64,000 nucleotides of DNA from Inonotus obliquus (Eukaryota; Basidiomycota; Agaricomycetes; Hymenochaetales; Hymenochaetaceae). The position numbers were made by a program, and so were the translations under genes. Positions within the stretch are counted from its first letter, which is position 1. Each line of letters starts with the position of its first letter. The notes below the pieces were generated by a model, which was given only the letters and a program-made list of their open reading frames with translations, was not told the origin of the DNA and made no database searches. Of this stretch, positions 1 through 11,612 are shown piece after piece. The stretch spans positions 372,001-436,000 of the forward strand of contig JAJHTX010000003.1 in the NCBI GenBank assembly GCA_032164295.1. The letters are read 5' to 3'.

Positions 1-147
1 CTTGAGAGCTCAATTCAAAGGGACATGGGAGTTACCGTGATTACATAACTATGATAATATTTCCGAGGTATTTGTGCGCCTATACAGAATGGCCGCATTG
101 GGTATCCCTTTAGTCAGAAGGCCATAAACGGGGGATCGAAATTATCC

Positions 148-1550
148 TTAATGACGAATTACAGCATGAGACTCGAAGAAAGTTTTCCTGCTGTTTTCTT
201 CGTCTTCCGATTTCGCGAGAGCTCTCGCATCCGTGCCAATGGTGGAGGAAATATCAGCATCCGAATCGATATACTGAGTAATCTTGACTGTCAATGACTT
301 CATCTCGAAACCGTCACACGGCCGGTACGGGCGTAATCTTCCATTGTTCTGCGGGCCGATATGCTCGACGGCTGTGTTCTGTTGTACGGTAGTGGCAATG
401 CCGGGTAGCTTTCTGTCGCAGGCAAGTCCGACACGAATTATTATCATGTTAAACACGATTGAAATTATCGGTGAGATCTACCAAGCAGTTAGCCGCGCGG
501 TTACATGGACTGGGAGAACCGTGGCGCACCATATCCAAAAGGACGTAGACACCTGGCGAACCAATCACAAAAGTAATCAATGCTGCAGTAATCGTCACAG
601 AATAAATCGCCCCCGATTCTATTATGACACGGAGTATATCGGAGAGACGGCTCTGAGCACGATATCTGGAGGCTTGCCGATTTACCTTCCATATGCGAAA
701 TGCAAGAAGTCCTAGTATGACTTTCAGTGAAGGAGAACAGTCACGATGATTTGGAGAGACGGTACCAGTTGCAGATAAATTAGTGGCTAACGTGGTGGAG
801 TAGATGGTTGTGATCCACCTCCCAGTTTGCACCGCAAAAATGTTATCCGCATGATCTGCAGCAGAAGCAAGTGCAACGTTGGTTCCAATGGATGATGCTT
901 GGACATTGCACGTGAGCCTCGTGTCCTTTCTACTCGTACACTTTTCATCACATACCGAGCAATGCGCACCATCCTAGGATAGGGATGATGACTATATAGG
1001 CCGTCTGCCAGACCACGTATGTACGATAGATCTAGAAATTAAGAGTTATTAGACGGCGAATAATGGAATGTGGAGCTACGTACGACAACTCCGTCGAGTA
1101 TTAGTGTTTGGATATTGTATAGGCAGCTCTTGATTATGAATGTAGGCTGGGTCACATCGTCAAAGTATTGTTCTGGTCCGCGTGGAAGTTTAGGGCCAAT
1201 ACTGAGAAACCCTTGACATAATCGAACTATGTTTACGATTTGCTCCTAAGTATTAGACGCAAACAGTAAATCTTCGAAAGAACAGAACACGTAATCGAAA
1301 GTCGATATAGCTACCGTGGAGGCGAAAACCTGCAATGAGCATGCACAAATGATCATACCATAGTTCAGACGGCGTCTGCATCTATTCCTCAGCAGGATCC
1401 ACAATGTGAGAATAAACATGAGTATAGAGAACCCTACAGGCTATCAGTGAGAAGGCAACAAAGGGGTCATCATGTGCTTCCATTGGACTCACCGAGAAGC
1501 AAGGCTTCTACTGCTGTAGAGATGATTGCTGCCTCTGCAAGCTGCAGCAT
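148..1550 (-). CDS. Multi-pass membrane protein, unnamed Agaricomycete family
   Basis: Read on the minus strand from ATG at 1550, where exon 1 (MLQLAEAAIISTAVEALLLG) is followed by a GT–AG intron at 1434–1492. Six or so exons then join into one hydrophobic protein of about 330 residues. Recognisable family segments, in order, are QTLILDGVV, IYRTYVVWQ, TIYSTTLATNLSAT, FRIWKVNR, the helix IIESGAIYSVTITAAL, and GVYVLLDM joining ISPIISIVFNMIIIRVGLA, then a polar C-terminal tail. This pattern of about seven helices and a short tail is common in mushroom genomes and has no assigned function. The stretch VAISTFDYVF.. at about 1245–1303, which would bring in a stop, reads well as an intron ending cttag. 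The gene at 28965–30344 is a paralogue. It is divergent from the hydrolase at 2083. I saw no lesion. The function is unknown; a transporter or receptor-like role is only a guess. Confidence 0.8.
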
Positions 1551-2082
1551 CTTGAAGGTCGCTACGCGGGGAAACTGGTGTAAAATCTCCGGTGAGCGCC
1601 GCAGGAGCGCGTGCTCTGTATTATATCCCTCTCCACCTTGCAAGAGTGTCACAGAGATACATGGATTACACATCAACATCAACGGGGACTCCCTCAACAA
1701 TACGTTTGCGAATATTATGGACTTGATATCTCCCACTGGATCTGAAATTTGAACAACTTGAACAAGGACCAATTAGTAAAAGCTCCGAGTCGTTCTCACG
1801 ATGAGTCATGTGGCAACGTTGGCAACAACGCCGTCACGGTCACGGTTCGCCTAGTTTATCTCCCACCTGAACCGAACGGAATTTCCAAAGTTAAAAAACA
1901 AAACGTCGATCAGAATCTGGTGGGGAACACTTGGAAGCGAGGAGCGTGCGCAAAGTCAATCAAATCTTGCACATGCCTTACTACGCCGCGGACCACTCAA
2001 CATCATGACGAAGCATTCCACTTATCTAGTATCCATCCACTACCCAACTACCCGTCATCTGCATCTGTCTCACTAGCTTACG
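1551..2082. other. Divergent intergenic region
   Basis: About 530 bases separate the membrane-protein start (minus) from the hydrolase start (plus), so this is a candidate shared promoter. I see short open frames on both strands but nothing resembling a known family, and no convincing TATA box. Confidence 0.5.
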
Positions 2083-3328
2083 ATGGCACCAACTTCTTTT
2101 TTGAAAAAATACGGACACTTCGCTACCCATGACTCAGGGATCCCACACAGTAGTGGTGACTATATCACCTTGGTGGTAATCCATGGGCTCGCCTGGCACT
2201 CTGGTGCGTGAACTTCTGTTTACTCCATACATAGACCCTGTCTAATATCTCATTACAGGAGTATTCTATCGCCTCCTTCCGCTTGCGCAGAAGCTTAATG
2301 CTCGTCTCATCCTTGTCAATAGACGTGATTATCCGGGCTCCGATGCTCTCAGTGAAGAGGAAGTTCGTCGGCTATCCACCATAGGAGATTCCACCGCGGA
2401 AGCATCCACCATATTACAAGAATACATGAGACACCGAGCAAGAGAGGTGTACGATTTCCTTGGAGTTCTGATAAGGACCGAAAGCATTCCACTCTCGGGT
2501 GGATTGATCGTCGCAGGATGGTCTTTCGGTGCAGCCTGGATCACCGCCCTTCTCTCCTATTCTGCTGAGTTTCCGGTTGGTGACGTTGACATTGGCGCTT
2601 ATGTCCGTCGCGCCGTTCTGTACGGTACATTCGTTTCATATCTTGCTTAACAACAATCGTACGAACTGACTTGTTAAGACCCACCTTATCATACCCTCGG
2701 ATATCCACCTCCTGCCAAGTTTTATAATCCTCTGAGCGAACCGTCACTCCCACCAGGAGAGGGGGTCAAGCTCTTCCCGTCATGGGTTTCTGGCTACTAC
2801 TCGCACGGAAACTCTGCGTCCGAACTCGAGCATCGTACGACCTTCAGTGATCCTCGCCCATCGATAGAGACGATGTCCAAGGAAGATATCGAATCGGCTT
2901 TGTACCCACCTCCAGCCAATCCCGGCGGCTCCGACAATGTCCTGATGGAGAAAGGCATACTTCATGGACTATATTCAGCGTTGCGCAGAGATGCTTTGTA
3001 TCTACCAGGACGTTCATCTTCATCCGATAAATCTGCCTCCAGTTGGGACTCAGTAGTGCTTCGTTTAGTCTGGTGCGATCGGTCCGTCTGGGAGATGCCT
3101 TGGGGAGCCTGGGCCCTGCACTCGGAGCTTGACGTAGCGAAATTGAGCGATAGACACACAAGACAGGTCCAGTTTGTGAGGCTGGATGGGGCAAACCATT
3201 TTGTAAGCTCTAATTCCCCATGAATGGCCATTGTGCTGAGAGACATACACCTACAGGCACATTGGGACCAACCGGAACGGGCCCTTCGAGCGCTTCTGAG
3301 CGAAGAGGTCAAGTCAACTCATCTGTGA
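2083..3328 (+). CDS. Alpha/beta-hydrolase fold protein
   Basis: Four exons start at ATG 2083. Exon 1 ends in WHS; the intron gtgcgt..cattacag follows; exon 2 runs to VLY; a second intron begins gtacatt; exon 3 is the long C-terminal part; a last intron begins gtaagctc; exon 4 ends TGA at 3326–3328. The product is about 370 residues. The fold is shown by the oxyanion-hole segment VVIHGLAWH, the strand ARLILVNRRDYPGS, the nucleophile elbow AGWSFG (G-x-S-x-G), a likely acid Asp in LVWCDRSVW, and a late His in DGANHF. The family covers esterases, lipases and C–C hydrolases, so the substrate cannot be read from sequence. It lies just upstream of, and on the same strand as, the broken O-methyltransferase at 3517. 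It has a damaged paralogue at 22101–23329. No stop or frameshift was seen here. Confidence 0.9.
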
Positions 3329-3516
3329 AGAGTATTGTTGAAAATGCGAGAGAAGCCATGGTATGTTCTGATTCGCTGAAATCACTCATTTGTTGCACGA
3401 GTTAGTTGTGTTGCTGATAAGTGGGATGTTGAGTTGATATGGAATGAGTATAGAATGTTCGTTGTGATGATATATATATATAACAGTTGCTCGAGGATAC
3501 AGCCTCAATCAAGACA

Positions 3517-5413
3517 ATGTCCGACGATCTTCACTCTCTGCGAGACATTCTCTCTTCTTCGATAAACAATATCCTGGATGTCTGTCAGCGTAGTGCAAAG
3601 AGCTTCCCTTCACTCAATCATCCCATTGATCCTTCCGAGTTCTCTCCTCATGGTATCCGCAATTAACCCGATGTTGCAGAGAACATAAACATTGCAGTCG
3701 CAGCAGCGATGCAACTGGTTGCAACTTTGCAGCCGCCTGTCGTAAACTTGTGGAATTCTTCATTCAGAGTGAGTGTACGGAACTACTAAAGGTTCTTATA
3801 CTGCACTCACGATTTAACTAGTTCACACTAACTGTTTGTCTTGGTATCGCCGAAGCCACCAATGTCGCTGAAATCATCAGAGATGCTGGGCCGAAGGTGA
3901 GCTGGTTTTGTTTTGTATTACACCTTACAGGACGAAGATCCAATGACAGGGCATGCACGTGGACGAAATAGCCAAGAAGAGCGGCGTCGATTCTAAGAAG
4001 CTTGGTAAGACGTTGTGTCGCTGTGTCGCTGTTGCATTGTGCTCTTGACCAAATTCACTCAACCAGAGCGCGTTCTGAGGTTTCTGGCAACGAACCACTA
4101 TTTCCGTGAGGTCGAGGAGAGAACATTTGCACACAATCTGCTATCTTCGCTTCTCGACACCGGTAAGGACGTGACGGAATGTTTGTGAGTGGCACATTTC
4201 TTGACGCGTCGCGTCGTGTGTTGCTAACGATTCTACCACGTAGCGCTGATTCAAAGCACAAGAACACATCAGGGTTTGCCGCAATCGCGGGTTATGGGTA
4301 CGTTAAGTTTCACTTGCTGATATCGGTTAAAGTACTGAAAGGAACATCAGAGCGGATGAAGTCTTGCTGGCTCGAGTCAGACGTCGGTCCTGAGGGGCGG
4401 CAGCTTTCAGGGAAGTTATGCTGGATCCGAAGACAGCATTCTCAGAGGAGGTTACCGATAGTGGAACACAAAAGGCACTGAACACAGACTTGCCATTGTG
4501 GGGATACTACGAGTTGCCAGAGAACCGCTATCGCGGAGATAGGTTCAATCAGGTCATGTCTGGGGCGAACAACATGCGTCCTGAGGCCATTCTTGCTGGT
4601 GCGTTTATCAACAGAAGGTTTAAGCCAATTAGCAAATGGACGAATTCTTCTAGGCTATGGAAGAGGTGCAGGACGGTATAGTCGTCGACGTTGGTTCTGG
4701 TACTGGACATGTCCCGTTGCAAGTCGCGAGGAAGTTCCCGAATATCCGGATCGTTCTTGAGAACCGGCCTTCGGTTATTGAGCATGCGAAGAGTGTGTGG
4801 ATGCTCCAGCTTTGAGTTTACGGGTAACTTGACCTCTTCCATTTTCAGCACTGCCATCAGCAACTCCCTTCCCACGTAGCTGTCGGAAAAGTCCACTTCT
4901 TCGGTACAGTCTAATTCAGAAACCAAATCCCCGCGATACGCACTCGCCAGTCTAGTAGACACTGACTTCTTCAACGACCAGCCCTCTCTTCCGGGTCTAC
5001 CTGACGTTTTGCTGCTTCGCTGGATTTTGCACGACTGGTCCGACAATTATGCGGTACAAATTTCCAAGAGCCTGCGGAAAGCTGCTGCACAGGGGGAAAC
5101 GAAGCTTGTCATCGTCGGAAGCATAATGGACCACGCCTGTGAATCAAAGGACGTACCTATTGTCGTACTCGCTTGACATCATCGTACGTTCATTCCCAGA
5201 AACCGGAGAACACGGAACTTATACTTCTTATCAACAGGTATCGAGTAATAGCGTACCGTCCAAGGCTTCATCAACATCTTAGAAGCATCCGGCTGGAAGT
5301 TCTCTTACATTCAGAGATTTTCAGGAAACAAGATGTTTTGGCCGAGTATTGATGCCGAGCCCAACCTGACTATGACTCTTGGGAGGCCTGAGGAACTTCG
5401 CGCATCGACGTAG
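3517..5413 (+). pseudogene. O-methyltransferase (AdoMet, plant-type fold), inactivated
   Basis: Clear paralogue of the intact enzyme at 8008–9975, and the two align exon by exon. It begins MSDDLHSLRDILSSSINNIL and keeps the AdoMet loop VVDVGSGTGHVPLQ, the catalytic-base region RWILHDWSDNYA and a C-terminus with SGWKFSYIQRFSGNKMF. Comparison shows several independent lesions. TAA at 3664–3666 stands where the paralogue has Gln in IRNQPEV. An insertion near 4370–4400 carries TGA at 4391–4393. About 23 codons, including the proline-rich loop, are deleted near 5155. About 13 bases are missing near 5250. The last two also shift the frame. The intact version would methylate a phenolic or similar hydroxyl. 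It is placed in tandem behind the hydrolase at 2083. The damage is too extensive to be a single sequencing error. Confidence 0.88.
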
Positions 5414-6179
5414 TGGGGCTGTAAATGTCTAGGTTAGCTACCCTTGGGAAATGTATTGGTTTTGTTATAAGGCGCATATCCGATATCTTACTGAAGAATG
5501 TCCTCGTCCTTGAGTCAGGCTTTAGTTCTTCGTATATGAACGAATGGTTACGTGCAAAGAAGTTGAGGGTAAGATAAGAAAATATCCTCTCTCCAGGCTT
5601 TCCGAACTTCTCAGAGGCGTGAAAGGTAAGATCCTAAATCTACCAGCACAAGTTTTCTCAAGGCGAGAAATGGAGGTTCTGTGGCCACTTAGTAAAAGTT
5701 GAAACTAAGATATGCAGTACAATTATGTAGTACAGCCTGAGCGAATTGAATACTCAATTTGTCGAAGTTTCATTGAACGTCTTTTATAGCAAGTCATCGA
5801 CCTCATTTTACGTACATGACTCCGTGACACTGGTGTGACAACAAGGCTAGTACTCTGAGACAAGGAGCTCGCATTTTGCATAAGCTGCTTTCCGAACGAT
5901 TCCAAACACTTCGAAACATGAAAAAATGCTGTCGATGGACCGCATGCTGTCTCAGTGGACGCGAGTATGGCGAAAGTGTGGGATATCGTTGCGCGAATGT
6001 ACATGTACGTTGGTCACTCGAGTCGGTGAAGTGAACCAAGTAGTACGTGTCATTAAGCAGCCAAACACTCAACACTGTGTTCTCGCCCCTCTTATACTCA
6101 CTTGCTTACGTCTATTGTTAGGGGCGGGGAAGGCCACGAACTTGTGTCGTTTCGGTGTACACATATGCGGGTGTATGCC
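5414..6179. other. Intergenic, no gene seen
   Basis: Only short unconserved frames are present on either strand. I recognise no domain, repeat or promoter motif before the MITE target site at 6180. Confidence 0.5.
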
Positions 6180-6840
6180 CTGGTTCGTAGGGCTCCGCAG
6201 CGGATCGGATATCCCGGATAAGATACGCCGGATCCGCTATCCGCCCGGATGCGGATGAGTTTTGGAGGGCAAATATCCGGGCGGATATATACGCGCGGAA
6301 CCGGATATGACATTGAAAATCCGCCGTCCGCGCTTATACGGCATCTACACTGGGGGGCTCAAGGGTGACGAATCAATTGTGAAATACGTGGAATTCGATT
6401 AGTCGAATGTCCCTCCAGAGCCAAAACCTTTCGTAAGACGGAGTTTGCGTTCCTTTCACTAGGTTTCCGTGCCAATCTAAACCTAGAAAATGATTAGTCA
6501 GACGTTACTGCCAAGAATCAGGTTGGGCGACGGCGGGATTGCACATTTGGACCTTCACCAATCACCATGTTGACCGTTCGTTGACGTTGTGTTATCCCAA
6601 AAGCACCGACGGCACTTCGTTATATGCACGTTGGAAGGTCATGGGCAAATTTCTTGCTGTGTCAAAGTATACTATCAACCTTGGTCGCGGATATGCCGGA
6701 TACGCCTTATAAGATACGCGCGGAACCGGATCTGATAGCAGCCATGAAATATCCGGGCGGATATATACGCCCGGATGCGGATGCGACTGAAAATATCCGC
6801 GCGTATCTTATAAGATACGCTGCGGAGCCCTACTGGTTCG
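6180..6840. mobile_element. hAT-like MITE with 8-bp target duplication
   Basis: The element proper is 6188–6832 (645 bp). Its ends are a perfect 15-bp inverted repeat, TAGGGCTCCGCAGCG at 6188–6202 and its complement at 6818–6832. Immediately outside are identical 8-bp direct repeats CTGGTTCG at 6180–6187 and 6833–6840. An 8-bp duplication and a TAG-type terminus are hallmarks of hAT transposons. The interior has no transposase frame. It is full of subterminal motifs such as ATATCCGGGCGGATATA and AAGATACGC in both orientations, as expected for a non-autonomous element. The exact target duplication suggests it is not very old. Confidence 0.85.
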
Positions 6841-8007
6841 GGCTGAAAGCATGGCTCACGATATTCCTGCTTGCAGAATTGCAGTAATGATGACGGCAGA
6901 CCAATGAAAAGATAACCTTGTGTTTCCGCAATCAAAGTCCTCTTGATATAATGAGTGAGTTGATCGTGGTTCTTGACCTCTCTTTTCCGAGTCTTATGGT
7001 GCGGTGATTTATTCTTGAGACAGTAAGAACCTGGCCGTCCGGAGGGAAGAAGACACCAAGCGCCGGGTTGAACTTTCCAATATTTAGTAAGAACTTTGCA
7101 TATTTCCTCCAAAATACCCGGTCAACATGGACTGACGTACCTTGTATCTTGTCTGCCGTCCCACACGGCCCGATGGAAACAATGTCGCTTGTTCAGTAGC
7201 TCGGAGGTCAGGAAATGAATGTCTTTGTTGGTATCACCAGCGTCGACAACGAATACAAATATTGGCGCGAATGTTCTCCCTGCAAATTTAACGAGCTCGG
7301 TCCTATGCCTGCTGATGGTCGTTCTAGCTAGTGTACAACTAGAAGGATGTAACCATGCGGTCAGTCCCTTCAATACTGTTCGAGTAGATGAAGTGGGTCA
7401 TTTCCAAGCCTCCTAGATGACCAGGTGTCTCTGGCATCGAGGCAAGCTGCAGAATTAACTCACAGTTACCATTCTTGGACTCTTTCACATCGTAATTTTC
7501 TTCTATTCGTCACCGCACTGCGTTGACCAGCACCGCCACCGAGGATGCTTCCGTTTCGTGTTCTGATATCACCCACTTCTATACACTTGGTCGTAGAATT
7601 CCTTACTCGCTGGAAGTTCTCTCGTCATAAGGAGCATCCTCGGCATGCCCTTGTACCTATACACCATCTGCATCGAACTTCCTATAAAACCGTCAGGAAA
7701 TTGCAACAATGCCATCGGGCAGTTACGAGCGCCTCATGTTTATCTTCAATGCTAAATTCCTTGCTAAATCTCACGCCGGTTGCTTAAGTTGCTTGATAGG
7801 ATCTCTTTTATTCGAGGCCACCTACTTCGTGTACGTACAGTCATCGTCATATAAACTAAAATGTAACCTGAGCTTTAAGGCATACTTCTATCCACCATCA
7901 ACATCATAAATAAGGCTCGCTACTGTTGAGCGGAATTGACGACCCCGCTTATTGTCGGAACTCGACGAAATTTAGCCCTTTGGATTTAATCACTGGACGG
8001 GATGGGT
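6841..8007. other. Intergenic, no gene recognised
   Basis: Short frames occur on both strands, for example 7122–7373 minus and 7545–7787 plus, but none shows a family resemblance or a convincing intron structure. Confidence 0.45.
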
Positions 8008-9975
8008 TTAGCTAATATTAAAGTCAGAAGTCCACAACTCGTACCTCTCGACGTAATCAGGGTTGGTTTCTGCGACAATGCTCGGCCAGAACATCTTGTT
8101 TCCCGAAAGCCTCTGGATATAGGAGAATTTCCATCCGGATGCGCTTATAATATCAACGAAGCCCTGGATCGTACGCTCCCCCGCGTTGAGATTAGTGGAG
8201 ACCTTGGGACGTCAATGATTGTTATTTTTCTCAATCTTATGAGTTCTTTATGGAGGCCACTTACGATAATATCAATGGCGTATGACAGTAGATTTGCGCC
8301 GCCCATGTTAGGTAGCAATGGTGCAGGTGGAGGCTTGGGAGTAGCCGCACCGACTTCTTTAACAGGAACTCCTTTCGATTCACAGGCGTAGTCCATAATG
8401 CTCTCAACGATGACGAGCTTCGTCTTCCCTACCACAGCAACTTTCCGCAGCTTCCGTAGGATCTGTATGGCATACTTGTCGGACCAGTCGTGCAAGATCC
8501 AACGAAGCAGAAACACGTCAGGTGGACCAGGAAGGGATGGCTGGTCTTTAAGGAAGTCTGTGGCTATTTGCGAGTAAGTAAACAACGGGATCCATAATTC
8601 ACAGAGGAGATACAGTACCGATGAAGTGGACCTTCCCACTCGAGACATGAGATGGACATTGCTCACTCCAATGCTACAAAGCAATGTCAGTTCTCCAACC
8701 CCTGATTCCAGGCCTTCTCTTACTTTTTTCGCATGCTCGATAACTGATGGGCGATCCTCTAGGACAACTTGTATACGCGGGAACTTCTTTGCGACCAGCA
8801 AGGGAACATGACCAGTGCCGCTACCGACATCGACAATAATTTCGTTTTGTACCTCTCCCCAATTGTAGCCTGGAGTGTCAGGTAAGTTGATTTAGATTCA
8901 TATCTCGGATGCAACTTATAGTTAATGTATATACCTGCTAGAATGGCTTCCGGGTGCATATTGTTTGCACCAGACATGACTAGGTTGAATCTATCTCCGC
9001 GGTAGCGATTTTCTGGTAATTCATAGTACTCCCACAAGGGCAACTTCGTATTCAGAGCCCTTTGTGCTCCGCTGTCAGTAACTTCCTCTGAGAAAGCTGT
9101 CTTCGGATCCAGCATAACATCCTTGAATGCCGCAGCAGCCAACATGACTTCATCCGCTCTATTTCTACTTCAGTACGTGGACCGTTTTTATTGAACACCG
9201 GATAACTCACCCATACCCAGCAATTGCAGCGAAGCCTGCCGTGTTCTTATGCTTTGAATCGGTGCTGGGTAGGTGGGGTTTAGCGATAGTTAACGTATCG
9301 AGTCATGCTCCACGTACAAGCATTCTTCTACTTCCTTCCCAGTATCAAGAAGCGAAGAGAGAAGGTTGTGAGCGAACGTCTTCTCCCTGACCTCACGGAA
9401 ATAATGATTCGTTGCCAAGAACCTCAGGACAAGTTCTGGAAGTATTGAGTAATTCTTCATGACGGAAGTAGAGCATATACGTATTACTCACCGAGCTTCT
9501 TAGTGTCGACTCCACTCTTTTTGGCGATATCTTCGACGTGCATGCCCTAGAGAGAGAGGATGTAAGAAATGCTATGTAATCTGCAGAATCCTTTCACCTT
9601 TGGTCCAGAGTCTCTAATTATTTCAGCAACATTAGCAGCTTCTGCAATTCCCAGACAAACGGGCAGCGTGAACTATGTGCAGTGTGTGAGTTAGGAGCAA
9701 TAGAACACAGTTCACTCACGTACTCGAAAGGCGGAGTTCCACAAGTTTACAACTGGGGACTGCAAAGTCGCAACGAGCTGCATCGCCGCTACGATTGCAA
9801 CATTTATGTTCTCCGCGACTTCTGGTTGGTTACGGATACTTTCAGGAGAGAGTTCGGAAGGATGGATTGGATCATCAAGTGAAGGAAACCATTTTCCAGT
9901 TCTGTTGCACGCATCCAGAATAACATTTATGGATGAAGAGATGATATCTCGGAGAGCAACAAGTTCGCTGGACAT
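8008..9975 (-). CDS. O-methyltransferase (AdoMet-dependent)
   Basis: Minus-strand gene from ATG at 9975 to TAA at 8008–8010, about ten exons and about 489 residues. Family features in order are an N-terminal helical dimerisation region (MSSELVALRDIISSSINVIL..), a winged-helix part with HVEDIAKKSGVD and LRFLATNHYFREV, the AdoMet loop VDVGSGTGHVPL near residue 271, SGKVHFIATDFLKDQPS, and the catalytic-base segment LRWILHDWSDKYA near residue 349. The proline-rich loop PKPPPAPLLPNMGGAN and the end GWKFSYIQRLSGNKMFWPS follow. The proline-rich loop and C-terminus match the fungal O-methyltransferase family that alkylates phenolic hydroxyls of secondary metabolites. Exon 8 (HWSEQCPSHVSSGKVHFI) needs the acceptor ctttgtag. 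All introns are GT–AG and no lesion was seen. The broken paralogue at 3517 lies on the other strand. The substrate is unknown. Confidence 0.92.
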
Positions 9976-11612
9976 CCTGTTTGGAGTATGAACTTTCGTT
10001 ATTGAAGAATCTCTATCTTCAGGCTTACCTTTTATACAAGTCTGGGTCCATCTTCTCTGACCGGTTATATGGCATTCACAGGTTGATTAAAGTCCCATCT
10101 TTCTGCGAAATACAAGGATTCTAGGTCCGTGGTGGAATTGAGCCCAATTTTTGGATGAATTTCCAATCGGTCTGGGGAATTTTCAATGATGGATGGGTAG
10201 AAGAAATCCCAACCCACCAGCACCATCAAGCACATGTATTCATCAAGTGTCCGTAGGGAGTGGCTAAAGTGGAACATGATTGATCACGGAGCCACCGGAA
10301 ATCCCGGCGTTTGGCAGTGTTCATTATGAAATTTACAGTAAGTCGACGGGCCATCAGCTTCATTTTCCCATTTATAGGCACGTCACGGTTTAGTCTTGGC
10401 CGCTCCATTCAGGATTCGGACGTATGAACCAAAATCCCGCACTGTGCTGTATTGTCATGTCGTCGGTGACTTCCTGGTTTCCGAAATGAAATTCAATTTG
10501 GACAATCATAAGGGCCAAAGTGATCATTCTGCATCGTTTCTATCTCCAGATTCCCTGGCCATGTTTCGATTGTTTCTATGGAATTTTCCTGCATTATTCT
10601 AGTCTAAAATAGTCGATACGTACATTTTTACTGCAGGCTCTGAGAATCCGAAGAATGGAAATGGAAGATGAAAAAACATGGCATATTGCAGACGGTATGC
10701 ATTGGTTTGCTAGAATAATGACTAATCTCAGCTATTAGAATATCCAGCGTACATACATTTGGTTCTAGCAATGGAATTCTCACGTGCTTCGGTCGTGCGA
10801 TGAAGGGGAAATAGTTCCAAATGTCGTGATCAGAGACCTGATGTGACTATCAAGGGTATCATGTCACTGAGTCAGATCTACCACCACACAGGTACCCGAC
10901 ACTCAAGGTTCATCAAAATTATACATCCGATTATTCTGTTTGGAAAAAAAATGGATCAGACAATATATCATCTATCTGTTATTCTCCCTGTCTGCCTTGG
11001 AGATCCAGCCCTCTATTCCTTCGCATACAAAAGGAATATAAGACTGACACAAATGCAGACTCTGAGGTGGTACAAACTCCTATTACTGTTTGCACACCAG
11101 TCCTATGAATCAACCCGACACAGAAAACTTTCTACCTGCTCTTGCTGTTATCAGAGAACAAATGCGAGTAAGACTATTGGACATAACGCGAATTACATTG
11201 ACCAGAGTCTACAGAAAAGCGACGAAAGTCAGTCCGACGAACTAGTACCTGCTATCCTCTAACGAGCTAACTCCCCCCCTTCAGTATGCCTTTATATCAT
11301 TTTATTTCATTTATCTTTATGACTATGTATTAACCTTACCAGATGAGGTCAGGATTATTCTACCGTCCTTTTCTCATCTCACTTAGGCAAGACTATGAAA
11401 TAGGTAGAATATATCTGGAAGCGGAAGTTCACATTTGGTAGAGTCCTTATCTCCATATTTCCAATGGCTATCGCTAAATAACATGCAAGTCACCTTCCTG
11501 TTCTACGTGGTGAGTATTCAAAGCCCTGTTCGCCCATGCCGGAGATGAGTTGACCGTCAGAAGAATCGCTACTATGCTCTTGGTGTATTCACGGTGGTGC
11601 TAAGTGGTTAGT
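9976..11612. other. Intergenic, no gene recognised
   Basis: This is the upstream side of the O-methyltransferase, with several short frames (the longest is 10843–11262 plus). None resembles a known protein or shows plausible exon joins. Confidence 0.45.

Noticed and set aside
3470..3482. TATATATATATA run before the methyltransferase relic
   Set aside because: A short simple repeat close to a dead gene; it could be a TATA box but is too simple to call.
4800..4860. Apparent stop-rich disruption after EHAKS in the methyltransferase relic
   Set aside because: The same place in the intact paralogue is an intron, so this stretch is intron sequence and not a lesion.
4549..5046. 165-codon open frame on the minus strand
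   Set aside because: It is antisense to the methyltransferase relic at 3517–5413, whose exons read clearly on the plus strand. The minus frame shows no family resemblance.
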